From contig JAZRKJ010000039.1 of NCBI GenBank assembly GCA_045646245.1, forward strand, positions 8,988 to 72,987: 64,000 nt of DNA, in the 5' to 3' direction. The position numbers and the translations under genes were made by a program. Shown here in pieces: positions 25,421 through 34,553 of the stretch. The first letter of the stretch is position 1; the number at the start of each line of letters is the position of its first letter. This DNA is from SIG607 sp045646245. GTDB taxonomy: Bacteria > Bacillota > Clostridia > Oscillospirales > Acutalibacteraceae. The notes beneath the pieces were generated by a model, which saw only the letters and a program-made list of their open reading frames with translations, was not told the DNA's origin and did no database searches.

Positions 25421-25591
25421 TCAGTCTTTTGCTCTGAAGGTGGTACAGGCGGTTTCGCTGCACTGACACGCGCTTTTGTAACCAACCTGAATTGCGCCTG
25501 CGGTACAACGGTCATCACTGGTGTGGTGAACGCAATGTGTGGCGTCGCAAAGGATTCCGGGTACGATTTTTTCGTTTTTCATGTTTTCCAT
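25421..25591 (-). CDS. DUF1540 domain-containing small Cys-rich protein
   Basis: This 56-residue gene is encoded on the minus strand between yraN and the phosphoesterase gene. Its product has the DUF1540 pattern: C-D-A-x-x-C-V-H-H (residues 15-23), then C-T-A-G-A-I-Q-V (29-36) and a final C-x-C-x-x-x-x-C-T-T-F (42-52). Six Cys and the paired His suggest metal binding. AAAGGA lies about 10 bases before the ATG, and a TATAAT (minus strand, 25628-25623) stands upstream. DUF1540 proteins are common in Clostridia, often associated with spore formers; function unknown. Confidence 0.85.
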   Translation of the reverse strand: MENMKNEKIVPGILCDATHCVHHTSDDRCTAGAIQVGYKSACQCSETACTTFRAKD

Positions 25592-25676
25592 TTTTATCAT
25601 TTCCTTTCAGACCGTAAGGTCAATTATATTATTGCCCCAATAAGTTTCTTTACTACATTTAAAAGGAGGGAATTTT

Positions 25677-26363
25677 TTGAAAATTTTCGGTATTTCTGAT
25701 TTGCATTTGTCTTTCTCGGCTGATAAACCGATGGATATTTTTTACGGATGGGAAAACCACACCGAAAAAATAAAAGCCAATTGGAAGCGTATTGTTGAAA
25801 AAGATGATATTGTGGTTTTGCCGGGGGATTTTTCTTGGGCGCTTAAACTTAGTGAAACGCTTGAAGATTTTCGATTTCTTGATTCTCTGCCCGGTAAAAA
25901 ACTTATTTTAAAAGGTAACCACGATCTTTGGTGGTCTACTGCAAAGAAAATTCACGAATTTTTTGTTTTAAACAAAATAGAAACTGTTGAAATTATTTTT
26001 AACAATATGTATAAAGCGGGAAATTTTGCCATTTGCGGTACACGCGGTTGGTTTGGTGAAAAGTCAGCGGACAAGGTTATTATCCAAAGGGAAGCGGGAA
26101 GGTTGAGAACTTCTCTTACCGCGGCAAAAAACGAAAATCTTACGCCTGTTGTATTTATGCATTACCCACCGGTATACGGTGAACAGGTCGCCGAACCTAT
26201 TATAGAAGTATTGAATGAGTTTGGTGTTGATAAAGTTTATCACGGCCATATTCACGGTGCAGGACTTAATAACAGCCCCAAAAAATACGGTTCAATCAGC
26301 TTTAAACTGCTGTCTTGTGACTGTATAGACTTCACTCCTTATTATATTAAAGAAATTATTTGA
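25677..26363 (+). CDS. Metallophosphoesterase
   Basis: The 228-residue cytosolic protein has calcineurin-like phosphoesterase motifs: DLHLS near residue 9 (D-x-H), LPGDFSW near 50 (GD), KGNHDLWW near 80 (GNHD), MHYPP near 160 and YHGHIHGAG near 185. The substrate is unknown. It starts with TTG, supported by AAAGGAGGG at 25662-25670; the D-x-H motif follows at the usual distance. Confidence 0.9.
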   Translation: MKIFGISDLHLSFSADKPMDIFYGWENHTEKIKANWKRIVEKDDIVVLPGDFSWALKLSETLEDFRFLDSLPGKKLILKGNHDLWWSTAKKIHEFFVLNKIETVEIIFNNMYKAGNFAICGTRGWFGEKSADKVIIQREAGRLRTSLTAAKNENLTPVVFMHYPPVYGEQVAEPIIEVLNEFGVDKVYHGHIHGAGLNNSPKKYGSISFKLLSCDCIDFTPYYIKEII

Positions 26364-26442
26364 TATTTTTTCCAAATAATTGTAGAAATTTTTTACAATA
26401 TATGTTATAGTATATGTTGATAAATTTTGCGGAGGTATTTCC

Positions 26443-28014
26443 ATGAGTTTGAAAAATGCAAAAAAAGTCGATACTAACCGTTATGAACTTGAGGTAGTTA
26501 TCGACGGAGAAACTTTCAGAAAGGCGCTTGGCGACGTTATGCGTCGTGAAAGCAAAAAAATTACTGTTCCCGGTTTCCGTAAAGGTAAAGCACCCGTAAG
26601 CTTCATTGAAAAGTATTACGGCGCAGAAGCTTTCTTCCAGGATACTTTGGACAGCCTTTACGGTGCTGCTCTTGAAGAAGCTGCGGTTGAGGCAGGCGTT
26701 GAAATTGTTGACGATAAAATGGATTTCGATCTCGTTTCTATCAGCAAAGAAGACGGCGTTGACTTTAAGGTAACCCTTACTGTTGTTCCCGAAATTGAAA
26801 TCGGTGAATATAAGGGCCTTAAGGAAGAACGTCTCAAAGTAAGTGTTGACGATGCTGAAATCGAAGAATCTGTTAAGGCTATGGCTGACAGAAACGCACG
26901 CGTAGTTGCTGTTGAAGACAGAGCTGCTGAAAACGGTGATATTACCGTTATTGACTTTGAAGGCTTTGTGGACGACAAAGCTTTTGAAGGAGGCAAGGGC
27001 GAGGCTTACACTTTAACACTCGGTTCCGGTCAGTTTATCCCCGGCTTTGAAGAACAGATTATCGGTCATAACGTTAATGACGAATTCGACGTAAACGTTA
27101 CCTTCCCCGAAGAATATCATGCAGAAGAACTTAAGGGCAAGGCTGCTGTATTTAAGGTTAAGCTTCATGAAATCAAGAAGCGTGAGCTTCCCGAAATCGA
27201 CGATGAATTTGCTAAAGACGTAAGCGAATTTGATACTCTTGAAGAACTCAAAGCCGACCTTAAGGCTAAAGCTCTTGAAAGAAAACAAAAAGCTGCTGAA
27301 GACGAAACCGAAACCAGACTTCTTGACCAAATTATTGATTCTATTAAGGGTGAAATTCCCGAGGCTATGTACAATAACCGTGTACAGCAAAATCTTCGTG
27401 ACCTTGACTACCGTCTCCAGTCTCAGGGTATGAGCCTTGAAAACTATATCAAGTATACCGGTGCTTCTATTGAAGAAATTTCCAAGACTTACCGTCCTCA
27501 AGCTGAAAAGCAGGTTAAAATGCGTCTTGCTCTTGAGAAAATCGTTAAGCTTGAAAACATCACCGTTGCCGATGAAGACGTAGACAAGAAGTATTCTGAA
27601 ATGGCAGAACAGTATTCTATTCCCGTTGAACAGGTTAAAGCTGCTGTTCCCGCAGAAGAACTTAAGAAGGATATTGCCGTAGAAATGGCTCTTGAACTCG
27701 TTAAGTCCAGCGCCGTAATTACCGACGTTGACGCAATAAGCGAAAAGGCTGAAAAGAAGCCCGCCGCTAAAAAGACTTCTACTGCTAAGAAGCCTGCGGC
27801 AAAGAAGGCTGAAGGGGAAGAAGGCGAAAAGAAGCCTGCCGCCAAGAAGACTGCTTCTACCACAGCAAAGAAAACCACTTCTACCGCTAAGAAGACTACT
27901 ACTGCCAAGAAGGCAGAAGGCGAAGCTGCAGAAAAGAAACCTGCTGCTAAGAAAACTGCTTCTACCGCTAAGAAGACCACTACCAAGAAAGCAGCCGAAA
28001 AGACCGAAGAATAA
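26443..28014 (+). CDS. tig: Trigger factor with a histone-H1-like C-terminal tail
   Basis: Trigger factor is the ribosome-bound chaperone and peptidyl-prolyl isomerase. Residues 1-145 are the ribosome-binding domain with a GFRKGKAP signature near residue 45, about 160-245 the FKBP-like domain (GDITVIDFEGFVDDKAFEGG) and about 250-430 the chaperone arms. Residues from about 435 to 523 are an added tail built from KPAAKK, STAKK and TTKK repeats plus short acidic spacers (AEGEEGE, AEGEAAE). The extended Lys/Ala/Thr composition looks like histone H1 and could bind nucleic acid or the ribosome. The gene order tig-clpP-clpX is classical. GGAGG is 8 bases before the ATG. Confidence 0.96.
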   Translation: MSLKNAKKVDTNRYELEVVIDGETFRKALGDVMRRESKKITVPGFRKGKAPVSFIEKYYGAEAFFQDTLDSLYGAALEEAAVEAGVEIVDDKMDFDLVSISKEDGVDFKVTLTVVPEIEIGEYKGLKEERLKVSVDDAEIEESVKAMADRNARVVAVEDRAAENGDITVIDFEGFVDDKAFEGGKGEAYTLTLGSGQFIPGFEEQIIGHNVNDEFDVNVTFPEEYHAEELKGKAAVFKVKLHEIKKRELPEIDDEFAKDVSEFDTLEELKADLKAKALERKQKAAEDETETRLLDQIIDSIKGEIPEAMYNNRVQQNLRDLDYRLQSQGMSLENYIKYTGASIEEISKTYRPQAEKQVKMRLALEKIVKLENITVADEDVDKKYSEMAEQYSIPVEQVKAAVPAEELKKDIAVEMALELVKSSAVITDVDAISEKAEKKPAAKKTSTAKKPAAKKAEGEEGEKKPAAKKTASTTAKKTTSTAKKTTTAKKAEGEAAEKKPAAKKTASTAKKTTTKKAAEKTEE

Positions 28015-28080
28015 TCTTTTAAAGGTTGTTTATAATTGGTAAAATTTGCGCATAATCATATTAAATATGGAGGTATTGTT

Positions 28081-28674
28081 ATGGATATGAATTTAGTTCC
28101 TATGGTCGTTGAACAAACAAGCCGCGGAGAGCGTTCTTATGATATTTTCTCCCGCCTTTTAAATGACCGTATTATTATGCTTAACGGACAGGTTGACGAT
28201 GCTTCCGCCAGCCTCATAGTCGCCCAGTTGCTTTATCTTGAAGGACAGGACCCTGATAAGGATATAAGCTTTTATATCAACAGCCCCGGCGGCAGTGTTT
28301 CTGCGGGTATGGCAATTTATGATACTATGCAGTACATTAAGTGCGACGTATCTACCATTTGTATCGGTATGGCGGCAAGTATGGGCGCTTTCCTTCTTTC
28401 CGCAGGAACAAAAGGCAAACGTTACGCACTTCCAAATGCCGAGGTTATGATTCATCAACCCTTGGGCGGCGCACAAGGCCAAGCAAGTGATATTCTCATA
28501 AGCGCTCGTCATATTGAACGTACAAGAGAAAATCTTAATAAAATCTTATCTGAAAACACCGGTAAATCTCTTGAGCAAATCGCGATAGATACCGACAGAG
28601 ATAATTGGCTTACCGCAAATGAAGCCAAAGAATACGGTATTGTAGATAAGGTTATTGCCAAGAGAGGTAACTAA
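28081..28674 (+). CDS. clpP: ATP-dependent Clp protease proteolytic subunit
   Basis: ClpP forms the proteolytic chamber used with ClpX. The 197-residue product has the triad Ser100 (MAASMGAF), His125 (MIHQP) and Asp174 (TDRDNW), and the INSPGGSVSAG oxyanion-loop segment. Start 28081 is chosen because GGAGG at 28069-28073 is 7 bases upstream. It overlaps clpX by one base (TAATG), so both are coupled. Confidence 0.97.
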   Translation: MDMNLVPMVVEQTSRGERSYDIFSRLLNDRIIMLNGQVDDASASLIVAQLLYLEGQDPDKDISFYINSPGGSVSAGMAIYDTMQYIKCDVSTICIGMAASMGAFLLSAGTKGKRYALPNAEVMIHQPLGGAQGQASDILISARHIERTRENLNKILSENTGKSLEQIAIDTDRDNWLTANEAKEYGIVDKVIAKRGN

Positions 28675-29927
28675 TGGCAACTAAAGATTCGGTTAATAAA
28701 CAGATTCGATGCTCGTTCTGCGGTAAAACGCAGGACGAGGTCGGTCGTATTATAGAAGGTCCGGGCGTATATATTTGTGATGCCTGTATAAGCTTCTGTA
28801 ATACGCTTTTATATGGAGATGAAGGGGAGGAATTAAAACCCCGTCGCAAATCTCAAAAGAATAAAGAAAAAGAATTTGTTTTACCAAAACCAAAAGAAAT
28901 TAAAGAAAAACTCGACGAATACGTTATTGGGCAGGATGATGCAAAAATCACCTTGTCAGTTGCAGTTTACAACCACTATAAGCGTATTTTTAAGCAAAGT
29001 GACGATAGTGTTGAACTTGCAAAAAGTAACGTTTTGCTTCTCGGCCCTACCGGTGTAGGTAAAACCCTTCTCGCTCAAACTCTTGCTAAAATTTTGGAAG
29101 TGCCGATCGCTATTACCGACGCAACAACCTTAACCGAAGCAGGTTACGTTGGCGAAGACGTAGAGAATATTCTTCTCCGTCTTATTCAGGCGGCGGATTA
29201 CGATATAGAAAAAGCCGAACGCGGTATTATCTATATTGACGAAATAGATAAGATTGCAAGAAAAAGCGAAAATACTTCAATTACCCGCGACGTAAGCGGT
29301 GAAGGTGTTCAGCAAGCCCTTCTTAAAATTCTTGAAGGTACCGTTGCAAACGTTCCTCCTCAAGGCGGAAGAAAGCATCCCCAACAGGAATTTATACAAA
29401 TCAACACCACCAATATTCTATTTATTTGTTCCGGCGCATTTGACGGAATTGATAAGGTTATTGAAAGAAGAATCGGCGGGTCAAGTCTCGGCTTTGGAGC
29501 AGACGTTAAGTCTCCCAAAAGCAAGGAGGCTCAGGCGGCGGCGGAAAACGCCACCCATCAAGACCTTGTTAAATTCGGACTTATTCCTGAACTTGTGGGA
29601 CGACTTCCGGTTATTACAGGGCTTAAGGGTATGGATAAAGAAACCCTTATCCGTATTATGACCGAACCGAAAAACTCAATAGTTAAGCAGTATGAGGCGC
29701 TTTTTGCACTGGACGGCATTGAACTTATATTTGAAAGAAAAGCTTTAGAGCGTATTGCCGAGCTTACTATTGAACGTAAAACGGGGGCAAGAGGTCTTCG
29801 CTCCATTATTGAAGCGACTTTGCAGCCTCTTATGTATAGCACTCCTTCTCTTCCTAACGTTAAGTCTGTAAAGATTACCGCTGCTGCGGTTAACGGTAAA
29901 GAAGCGATTATTGAGTATAAAGAATAA
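28674..29927 (+). CDS. clpX: ATP-dependent Clp protease ATPase subunit ClpX
   Basis: ClpX unfolds substrates and feeds them to ClpP. The 417-residue protein starts with a four-Cys zinc-binding domain (CSFCGK ... CDACISFC, residues 11-40), then Walker A GPTGVGKT near 125, Walker B IIYIDEIDKIA near 190, the sensor/arginine segment and the C-terminal small domain (TGARGLRSIIEATLQPLM). It follows clpP without a gap and is followed by a terminator. Confidence 0.97.
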   Translation: MATKDSVNKQIRCSFCGKTQDEVGRIIEGPGVYICDACISFCNTLLYGDEGEELKPRRKSQKNKEKEFVLPKPKEIKEKLDEYVIGQDDAKITLSVAVYNHYKRIFKQSDDSVELAKSNVLLLGPTGVGKTLLAQTLAKILEVPIAITDATTLTEAGYVGEDVENILLRLIQAADYDIEKAERGIIYIDEIDKIARKSENTSITRDVSGEGVQQALLKILEGTVANVPPQGGRKHPQQEFIQINTTNILFICSGAFDGIDKVIERRIGGSSLGFGADVKSPKSKEAQAAAENATHQDLVKFGLIPELVGRLPVITGLKGMDKETLIRIMTEPKNSIVKQYEALFALDGIELIFERKALERIAELTIERKTGARGLRSIIEATLQPLMYSTPSLPNVKSVKITAAAVNGKEAIIEYKE

Positions 29928-29930
29928 CGT

Positions 29931-29962
29931 AAAACACCGATTTTTTAAAATCGGTGTTTTTT
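29931..29962 (+). terminator. Intrinsic terminator after clpX
   Basis: AAAACACCGATTTT (29931-29944) pairs with AAAATCGGTGTTTT (29947-29960), followed by more T residues. Confidence 0.88.
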
Positions 29963-29998
29963 ACTGCTTTTTATGTGAAAAAAATTTTCATTTTTCTA

Positions 29999-30026
29999 TA
30001 GACTTTTAACCGATAAATGATACAAT
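29999..30026 (+). promoter_or_regulatory. Possible promoter for the GH2 gene
   Basis: TAGACT (29999-30004) and TACAAT (30021-30026) are 16 bases apart. The -35 is weak (four of six consensus bases). Confidence 0.35.
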
Positions 30027-30061
30027 CATCTTGACAATTTCCCTTTTTGGAGGTAATTCTT

Positions 30062-32398
30062 ATGAGAGAAATAACAAAGCTTAACTCCCGTTGGCTTTTT
30101 TGTGAAGGCGATTTGAAGGTGGACCGCCCCTTTACCAAGGGTCCGATTTACTCGCAAAGCAAGACTGAAAGAAAACTTCAGGGTCCCGCTTCTTATAATC
30201 ATAACGACGTTCCCGAAGGTTGGGGCGCAGGCACAAGAGAACTTATAAGTATAGGCTGGCAATGGGTGGATTTACCCCATGATTTTATTATAAATAAAAC
30301 TCCTGATGAAAAAGAAAACAACACTACCGGTTTCTTTAAATACACAAACGGCTGGTACAGAAAGCATTTCAAGCTTTCAGAAGAAGACAAAGATAAAAGA
30401 ATTTCGGTTATATTTGACGGCGTTGCAACCCATGCAACCGTTTATTTGAACGGTTGCTTAATGAAGCATAATTTTTGCGGATATAACACATTTGAAGTGG
30501 ATGTTACCGATAATTGTTATTTTGGCGAAAAAGAAAATATTCTTGCCGTTTACGTAAACACCGAGGAATATGAGGGCTGGTGGTACCAAGGCGGCGGTAT
30601 TTACAGAGATGTATGGCTTAAGAAAACCGACAGAATTTGCGTTGATATGTATGGCGTTTACGCAAGACCTGTAAAAATTGACGATAAAAACTGGAAGGTT
30701 GATATTGAAACTACTGTCCGTAATGAAAATTATGATGGCAGAGCAAAACGCATTATTGCAAAAAGTGTAATTAAGGATAAAGAAGGTAACGCTGTGGCAG
30801 AATCGCAGGGAAGCGTTATTGTAGGCGCGAAAGAAATAAGCGTTGCTAAATATACCGCTGAAGTTATAAATCCTGCTCTTTGGGATATTGATAATCCTAA
30901 TCTTTACACAGTCGAAACCGTACTTATTAAAAACGGTAAGGAATGCGATACAGTTACCGACAGAATCGGTTTTCGTACCGCCTACTGCGACCCTGATAAA
31001 GGATTTTTCTTAAACGGAAAACCCGTTAAAATTAAAGGCGTTTGCGCTCATCAGGATTTTGGCTTAACAGGTCTTGCGGTGCCGGATAATATTCTTCGCC
31101 ACAAGGTAGAGCTTATAAAGGAAATGGGCGCTAACGGCTATCGTTGTTCTCATTATCCTCACCCAACCGCTACTATGGACGCTCTCGATGAAATGGGTTT
31201 TATAGTTATGGACGAATGCCGCTGGATGGAGTCGACCGAAGAGGGTATTGCCCAAATGGAAATGGTAATGAAGCGTGACAGAAACCGTCCGTCTGTTATT
31301 TTCTGGTCCCTTGGCAATGAAGAACCGCACCACAAAACAGAAGTGGGACAAAGAATAAATAAGTCTATGTACCGCCGCGCCAAACAGCTTGATCCCGACC
31401 GTTATATTATGGCGGCTGTTTCCAATGCTGACGGATGCAAAATTTTTGGTTGCCTTGACGTAATCGGCGTTAACTATAATCTTCGTCTTTATGACGAAAT
31501 ACATAAAATGTACCCCGACCGTTCTATTTTTGCTTCAGAATGTTGTGCTACCAGTACTTCAAGAGGATTCTATTACGACGCTAACCCGGACGTAACAAAG
31601 GTTGGATACGTTAATTCTCTTGACCACGATACTAACTATTGGTTTATGGGAAGAGAAAATACCTGGAAGTTTATTATGGAACGCGAATGGGTTTTGGGCG
31701 AATATCAGTGGATAGCCTTTGAACACAGAGGAGAGACTTACTGGCCCCGTATGTGCTCACAAGCAGGCGCTATTGACCTTTATATGCAAAAAAAGGATGC
31801 GTTTTTTGTCAATCAATCTCATTGGAGTGAAGCTCCTATGATTCACCTTGCGCCTCATTGGAATTGGTGCGGTATGGAAGGTGAAGAAATAAACGTTGCG
31901 GCTTATACAAACTGCGATCAAGCAGAGCTTTTCTTAAACGGAAAATCTCTTGGCAAAAAGGAAATCGAACCCTTCGGTCACGGTGAATGGAAGGTTGCCT
32001 TTGAAAAGGGCGAGCTTAAGGTAATCGGCTATAAAAACGGTGAAAAGGTTGCTCAGGATGAAAAGGTTACCACCGGTAAATCTTACGCGCTTAAGCTTCG
32101 TCTTGAAAACGATAACGCAGTAAAAGAAGGCGATATTGCTTTATTTACCTGCTACGTTGTTGACGAAGAGGGAAGAGAGGTTCCCGATGCGGCTCATTTT
32201 GTGCGTTTCTTTGCTAATGCAAAAGGTGTTATTGTGGGTACGGGAAGTGACGTTTGCGACCATAACCCCGTTAATTTACCCAATAGACAAATGCGTATGG
32301 GCGCAATAAGTGTTGCAGTTAAATTAACAGGAGCAGAGGGTGAATTAAAACTCTATGCCGAAAGCGACGGACTTTGTAAAGGATATATTAAAATATAA
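30062..32398 (+). CDS. Glycoside hydrolase family 2 (beta-galactosidase/beta-glucuronidase type)
   Basis: The 778-residue protein has no signal peptide and so acts on imported oligosaccharides. It shows the GH2 order: sugar-binding jelly-roll domain (VDLPHDF, FDGVATHATVYLNG, WYQGGGIYRDVWL), immunoglobulin-like domain, TIM barrel with acid/base Glu420 in FWSLGNEE and likely nucleophile Glu493 in FASECCATS, and C-terminal Ig-like domains with a DUF4982-like NCDQAELFLNGKSLG segment. The sugar released (galactoside, glucuronide or other) cannot be told from the sequence. It is monocistronic between two terminators; the ATG at 30062 is 8 bases after GGAGG. Confidence 0.92.
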   Translation: MREITKLNSRWLFCEGDLKVDRPFTKGPIYSQSKTERKLQGPASYNHNDVPEGWGAGTRELISIGWQWVDLPHDFIINKTPDEKENNTTGFFKYTNGWYRKHFKLSEEDKDKRISVIFDGVATHATVYLNGCLMKHNFCGYNTFEVDVTDNCYFGEKENILAVYVNTEEYEGWWYQGGGIYRDVWLKKTDRICVDMYGVYARPVKIDDKNWKVDIETTVRNENYDGRAKRIIAKSVIKDKEGNAVAESQGSVIVGAKEISVAKYTAEVINPALWDIDNPNLYTVETVLIKNGKECDTVTDRIGFRTAYCDPDKGFFLNGKPVKIKGVCAHQDFGLTGLAVPDNILRHKVELIKEMGANGYRCSHYPHPTATMDALDEMGFIVMDECRWMESTEEGIAQMEMVMKRDRNRPSVIFWSLGNEEPHHKTEVGQRINKSMYRRAKQLDPDRYIMAAVSNADGCKIFGCLDVIGVNYNLRLYDEIHKMYPDRSIFASECCATSTSRGFYYDANPDVTKVGYVNSLDHDTNYWFMGRENTWKFIMEREWVLGEYQWIAFEHRGETYWPRMCSQAGAIDLYMQKKDAFFVNQSHWSEAPMIHLAPHWNWCGMEGEEINVAAYTNCDQAELFLNGKSLGKKEIEPFGHGEWKVAFEKGELKVIGYKNGEKVAQDEKVTTGKSYALKLRLENDNAVKEGDIALFTCYVVDEEGREVPDAAHFVRFFANAKGVIVGTGSDVCDHNPVNLPNRQMRMGAISVAVKLTGAEGELKLYAESDGLCKGYIKI

Positions 32399-32402
32399 CC
32401 TA

Positions 32403-32436
32403 AAAAGAATTCCCTTGTAATCAAGGGAATTCTTTT
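32403..32436 (+). terminator. Intrinsic terminator after the GH2 gene
   Basis: AAAAGAATTCCCTTG (32403-32417) pairs perfectly with CAAGGGAATTCTTTT (32422-32436) around a TAAT loop; a 15-bp stem ending in TTTT. Confidence 0.88.
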
Positions 32437-32443
32437 GCTTTCG

Positions 32444-32472
32444 TTGACAATAAGGCTTTTTTGGAGTATTAT
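32444..32472 (+). promoter_or_regulatory. Promoter for the pncB operon
   Basis: A consensus TTGACA (32444-32449) and TATTAT (32467-32472) stand 17 bases apart, about 30 bases before the pncB start. Confidence 0.72.
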
Positions 32473-32503
32473 AATTAGTAATGATTCTTTAGGGAGGTTA
32501 ACT

Positions 32504-33943
32504 ATGGATAACCGAAATTTAAGTATGCTTATGGATCTTTACGAAATGACAATGGCTAATGGTGTGCTTGATAGTGAAATGGAAGGAACCGTAGCTTATT
32601 TCGATATGTTTTTCCGCCGTGTACCCGATGAAGGCGGTTATGCCATTATGGCGGGTCTACATCAGCTTATAGAATACTTCAACAACCTTTCCTTTAGTAA
32701 AAGCGATGTTGAATATTTAAGAGGTTTGAAGCTGTTTGATGAACGTTATTTGAAGTTTCTTGAAGAATTTAAGTTTGAATGTGACGTATGGGCGGTACCC
32801 GAAGGGACGCCTGTTTTCCCCAGAGAACCAATTCTCACCGTAAGAGGACCTATTATGCAGGCATTTTTGGTGGAAACTATGGTGCTTCTTACCATTAACC
32901 ATCAATCCCTTATTGCCACCAAGGCAAACCGTATTGTACGTGCGGCAGAAGGAAGACCGGTTCTGGAGTTCGGCTCCCGCCGCGCTCACGGTTACGACGC
33001 TGCCGTTTTAGGGGCAAGAGCTGCAATTATCGGTGGTTGTACAGGTACTGCTTGCGTGCTTTCCGGCAAGGATTTCGACGTACCTCCTTCCGGCACTATG
33101 GCGCATAGCTGGGTGCAGCTTTTCGACAGCGAATACGAAGCGTTTAAGACCTATGCTCAAAAATATCCCGATAGCACTACATTACTTGTCGACACTTATA
33201 ATGTGCTTAAAAGCGGTATTCCCAACGCAATAAAGGTTTTTGACGAGGTTCTCAAACCCTTAGGGAAAAGACCGCGCGGTATTAGAATTGACAGCGGTGA
33301 TATTACCTATATCACCAAAAAAGCAAGAAAAATGCTTGACGATGCAGGGTACGAAGACTGTAAAATTGTGGTTTCCAACTCTTTGGATGAATATCTTATC
33401 AGAGATATGCTTATTCAAGGCGCAAAGGTTGATATTTTCGGTGTGGGAGAACGCTTAATAACCGCCGCCAGAGAACCGGTTTTCGGCGGTGTTTATAAAC
33501 TTGTTGCCGTTGAAAAGGGCGGAGAAATAATTCCCAAAATTAAAATAAGTGAAAACACCGCAAAAATTACAATCCCCGGTGTTAAAATACCTTGGCGTCT
33601 TTATGACAAGGAAACCGGCAAGTGTATTGCCGATGTTATGACATTAGGTGACGAAAAAATTGATGATAGTAAGCCTTATGAAATATTCCACCCCGAATAT
33701 ACCTGGAAACGCAAAACGGTGGAAAATTTTGTTGCTAAAAAGCTGCAGGTTAAGGTTTATGAAAAGGGTAAACAGGTTTATGAAAGCCCTTCTGCAAGAG
33801 AAATTTCACAGTATTGTAAAGAACAGGTAGAACTTCTTTGGGACGAAGTGAAACGTTTTGAAAAGCCGCATACTTATTATGTTGACCTTTCTCAAAAGCT
33901 TTGGGAGCAGAGAAGTGAGCTTTTACACAAACACTCTATATAA
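32504..33943 (+). CDS. pncB: Nicotinate phosphoribosyltransferase
   Basis: It makes nicotinate mononucleotide from nicotinate and PRPP, the entry step of NAD salvage. The 479-residue protein begins with LMDLYEMTMANGV, typical of the family, and contains EFGSRRAHGYDAA, the PSGTMAHSW segment with the conserved His, and RIDSGDITY. The start ATG follows GGGAGG by 6 bases. Product length fits the longer Gram-positive form. The CinA-fusion gene at 17174 carries a PncC domain, which also belongs to pyridine nucleotide recycling. Confidence 0.94.
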   Translation: MDNRNLSMLMDLYEMTMANGVLDSEMEGTVAYFDMFFRRVPDEGGYAIMAGLHQLIEYFNNLSFSKSDVEYLRGLKLFDERYLKFLEEFKFECDVWAVPEGTPVFPREPILTVRGPIMQAFLVETMVLLTINHQSLIATKANRIVRAAEGRPVLEFGSRRAHGYDAAVLGARAAIIGGCTGTACVLSGKDFDVPPSGTMAHSWVQLFDSEYEAFKTYAQKYPDSTTLLVDTYNVLKSGIPNAIKVFDEVLKPLGKRPRGIRIDSGDITYITKKARKMLDDAGYEDCKIVVSNSLDEYLIRDMLIQGAKVDIFGVGERLITAAREPVFGGVYKLVAVEKGGEIIPKIKISENTAKITIPGVKIPWRLYDKETGKCIADVMTLGDEKIDDSKPYEIFHPEYTWKRKTVENFVAKKLQVKVYEKGKQVYESPSAREISQYCKEQVELLWDEVKRFEKPHTYYVDLSQKLWEQRSELLHKHSI

Positions 33944-33953
33944 GGAGAAAATT

Positions 33954-34535
33954 ATGAAACGCTTTATTGCTTTATTTCTTGCGCTTTTAATTGTTTGTTC
34001 TTTTGCGGGTTGCAAATCCGAAGGTAAGGACGGCGAAGGTTACAGCGTGGACATTCAGTACTATATTTCGGTTGGTCAAATTAAAGAAGCGCAGTTTTCT
34101 TTAGGTACGCCCATAGCGGATATTGAAAAGGAAATCAGTAAACATTCCGCAGAAGAACATTCGGGCGACGGACACGACGATTCAATCTTTTTTGTTGAAG
34201 GATTTGATTATAATTTTTATTCAACGGCAGATTTTGACTACTATTACAATCCCGATAAAGAAGATAAAGGTGTTTCCTTTATTGTAGGCTCGGCTGATAT
34301 TTACGGATTTTCCGTTGGTCAAAGCGGCTTGTATGAAGTTCAGTCGGCTTTGGAGCTTGAAGAATTAAAGCCGGTATCAGGCGAAGCTGAGGAGGAAGAA
34401 TTTTTCTTTTCAATGGTAAGCCTTGAAGGCTGCAAAAAGCTTACCTGTACTTTTGAAAACAAAACTCTTGTTTTTTATTTCGAAAACGATATTCTCATAG
34501 CGGGAGTTATCTTTAACGATAACTGGTCAATATAG
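33954..34535 (+). CDS. Putative lipoprotein of unknown function
   Basis: The 193-residue protein has a lipoprotein signal peptide with the lipobox CSFAGC (Cys20), so it should be modified by Lgt and sit on the outer face of the membrane. The mature part is acidic and rich in aromatic residues (FDYNFYSTADFDYYYNP) and has no motif I recognise. The AAGGAG ribosome binding site overlaps the pncB stop codon, so it belongs to the same transcript. Confidence 0.8.
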   Translation: MKRFIALFLALLIVCSFAGCKSEGKDGEGYSVDIQYYISVGQIKEAQFSLGTPIADIEKEISKHSAEEHSGDGHDDSIFFVEGFDYNFYSTADFDYYYNPDKEDKGVSFIVGSADIYGFSVGQSGLYEVQSALELEELKPVSGEAEEEEFFFSMVSLEGCKKLTCTFENKTLVFYFENDILIAGVIFNDNWSI

Positions 34536-34553
34536 GAAAGGGTGTAATTTTCT

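Noticed and set aside
25385..25699. Plus-strand open frame of 104 residues after yraN
   Set aside because: It begins inside the yraN stop region and terminator, lacks a ribosome binding site, and lies antisense to a DUF1540 gene with good motifs.
26392..26411. Possible sigma-A promoter before tig (TTTACA/TATAGT-like hexamers)
   Set aside because: No pair of hexamers has a 16-18 base spacer; the region is simply AT-rich.
27498..27986. Long minus-strand open frame rich in Ala/Phe/Val opposite the tig tail
   Set aside because: It is the antisense reading of AAG/GCT-rich Lys/Ala repeats; no start signal or family motif.
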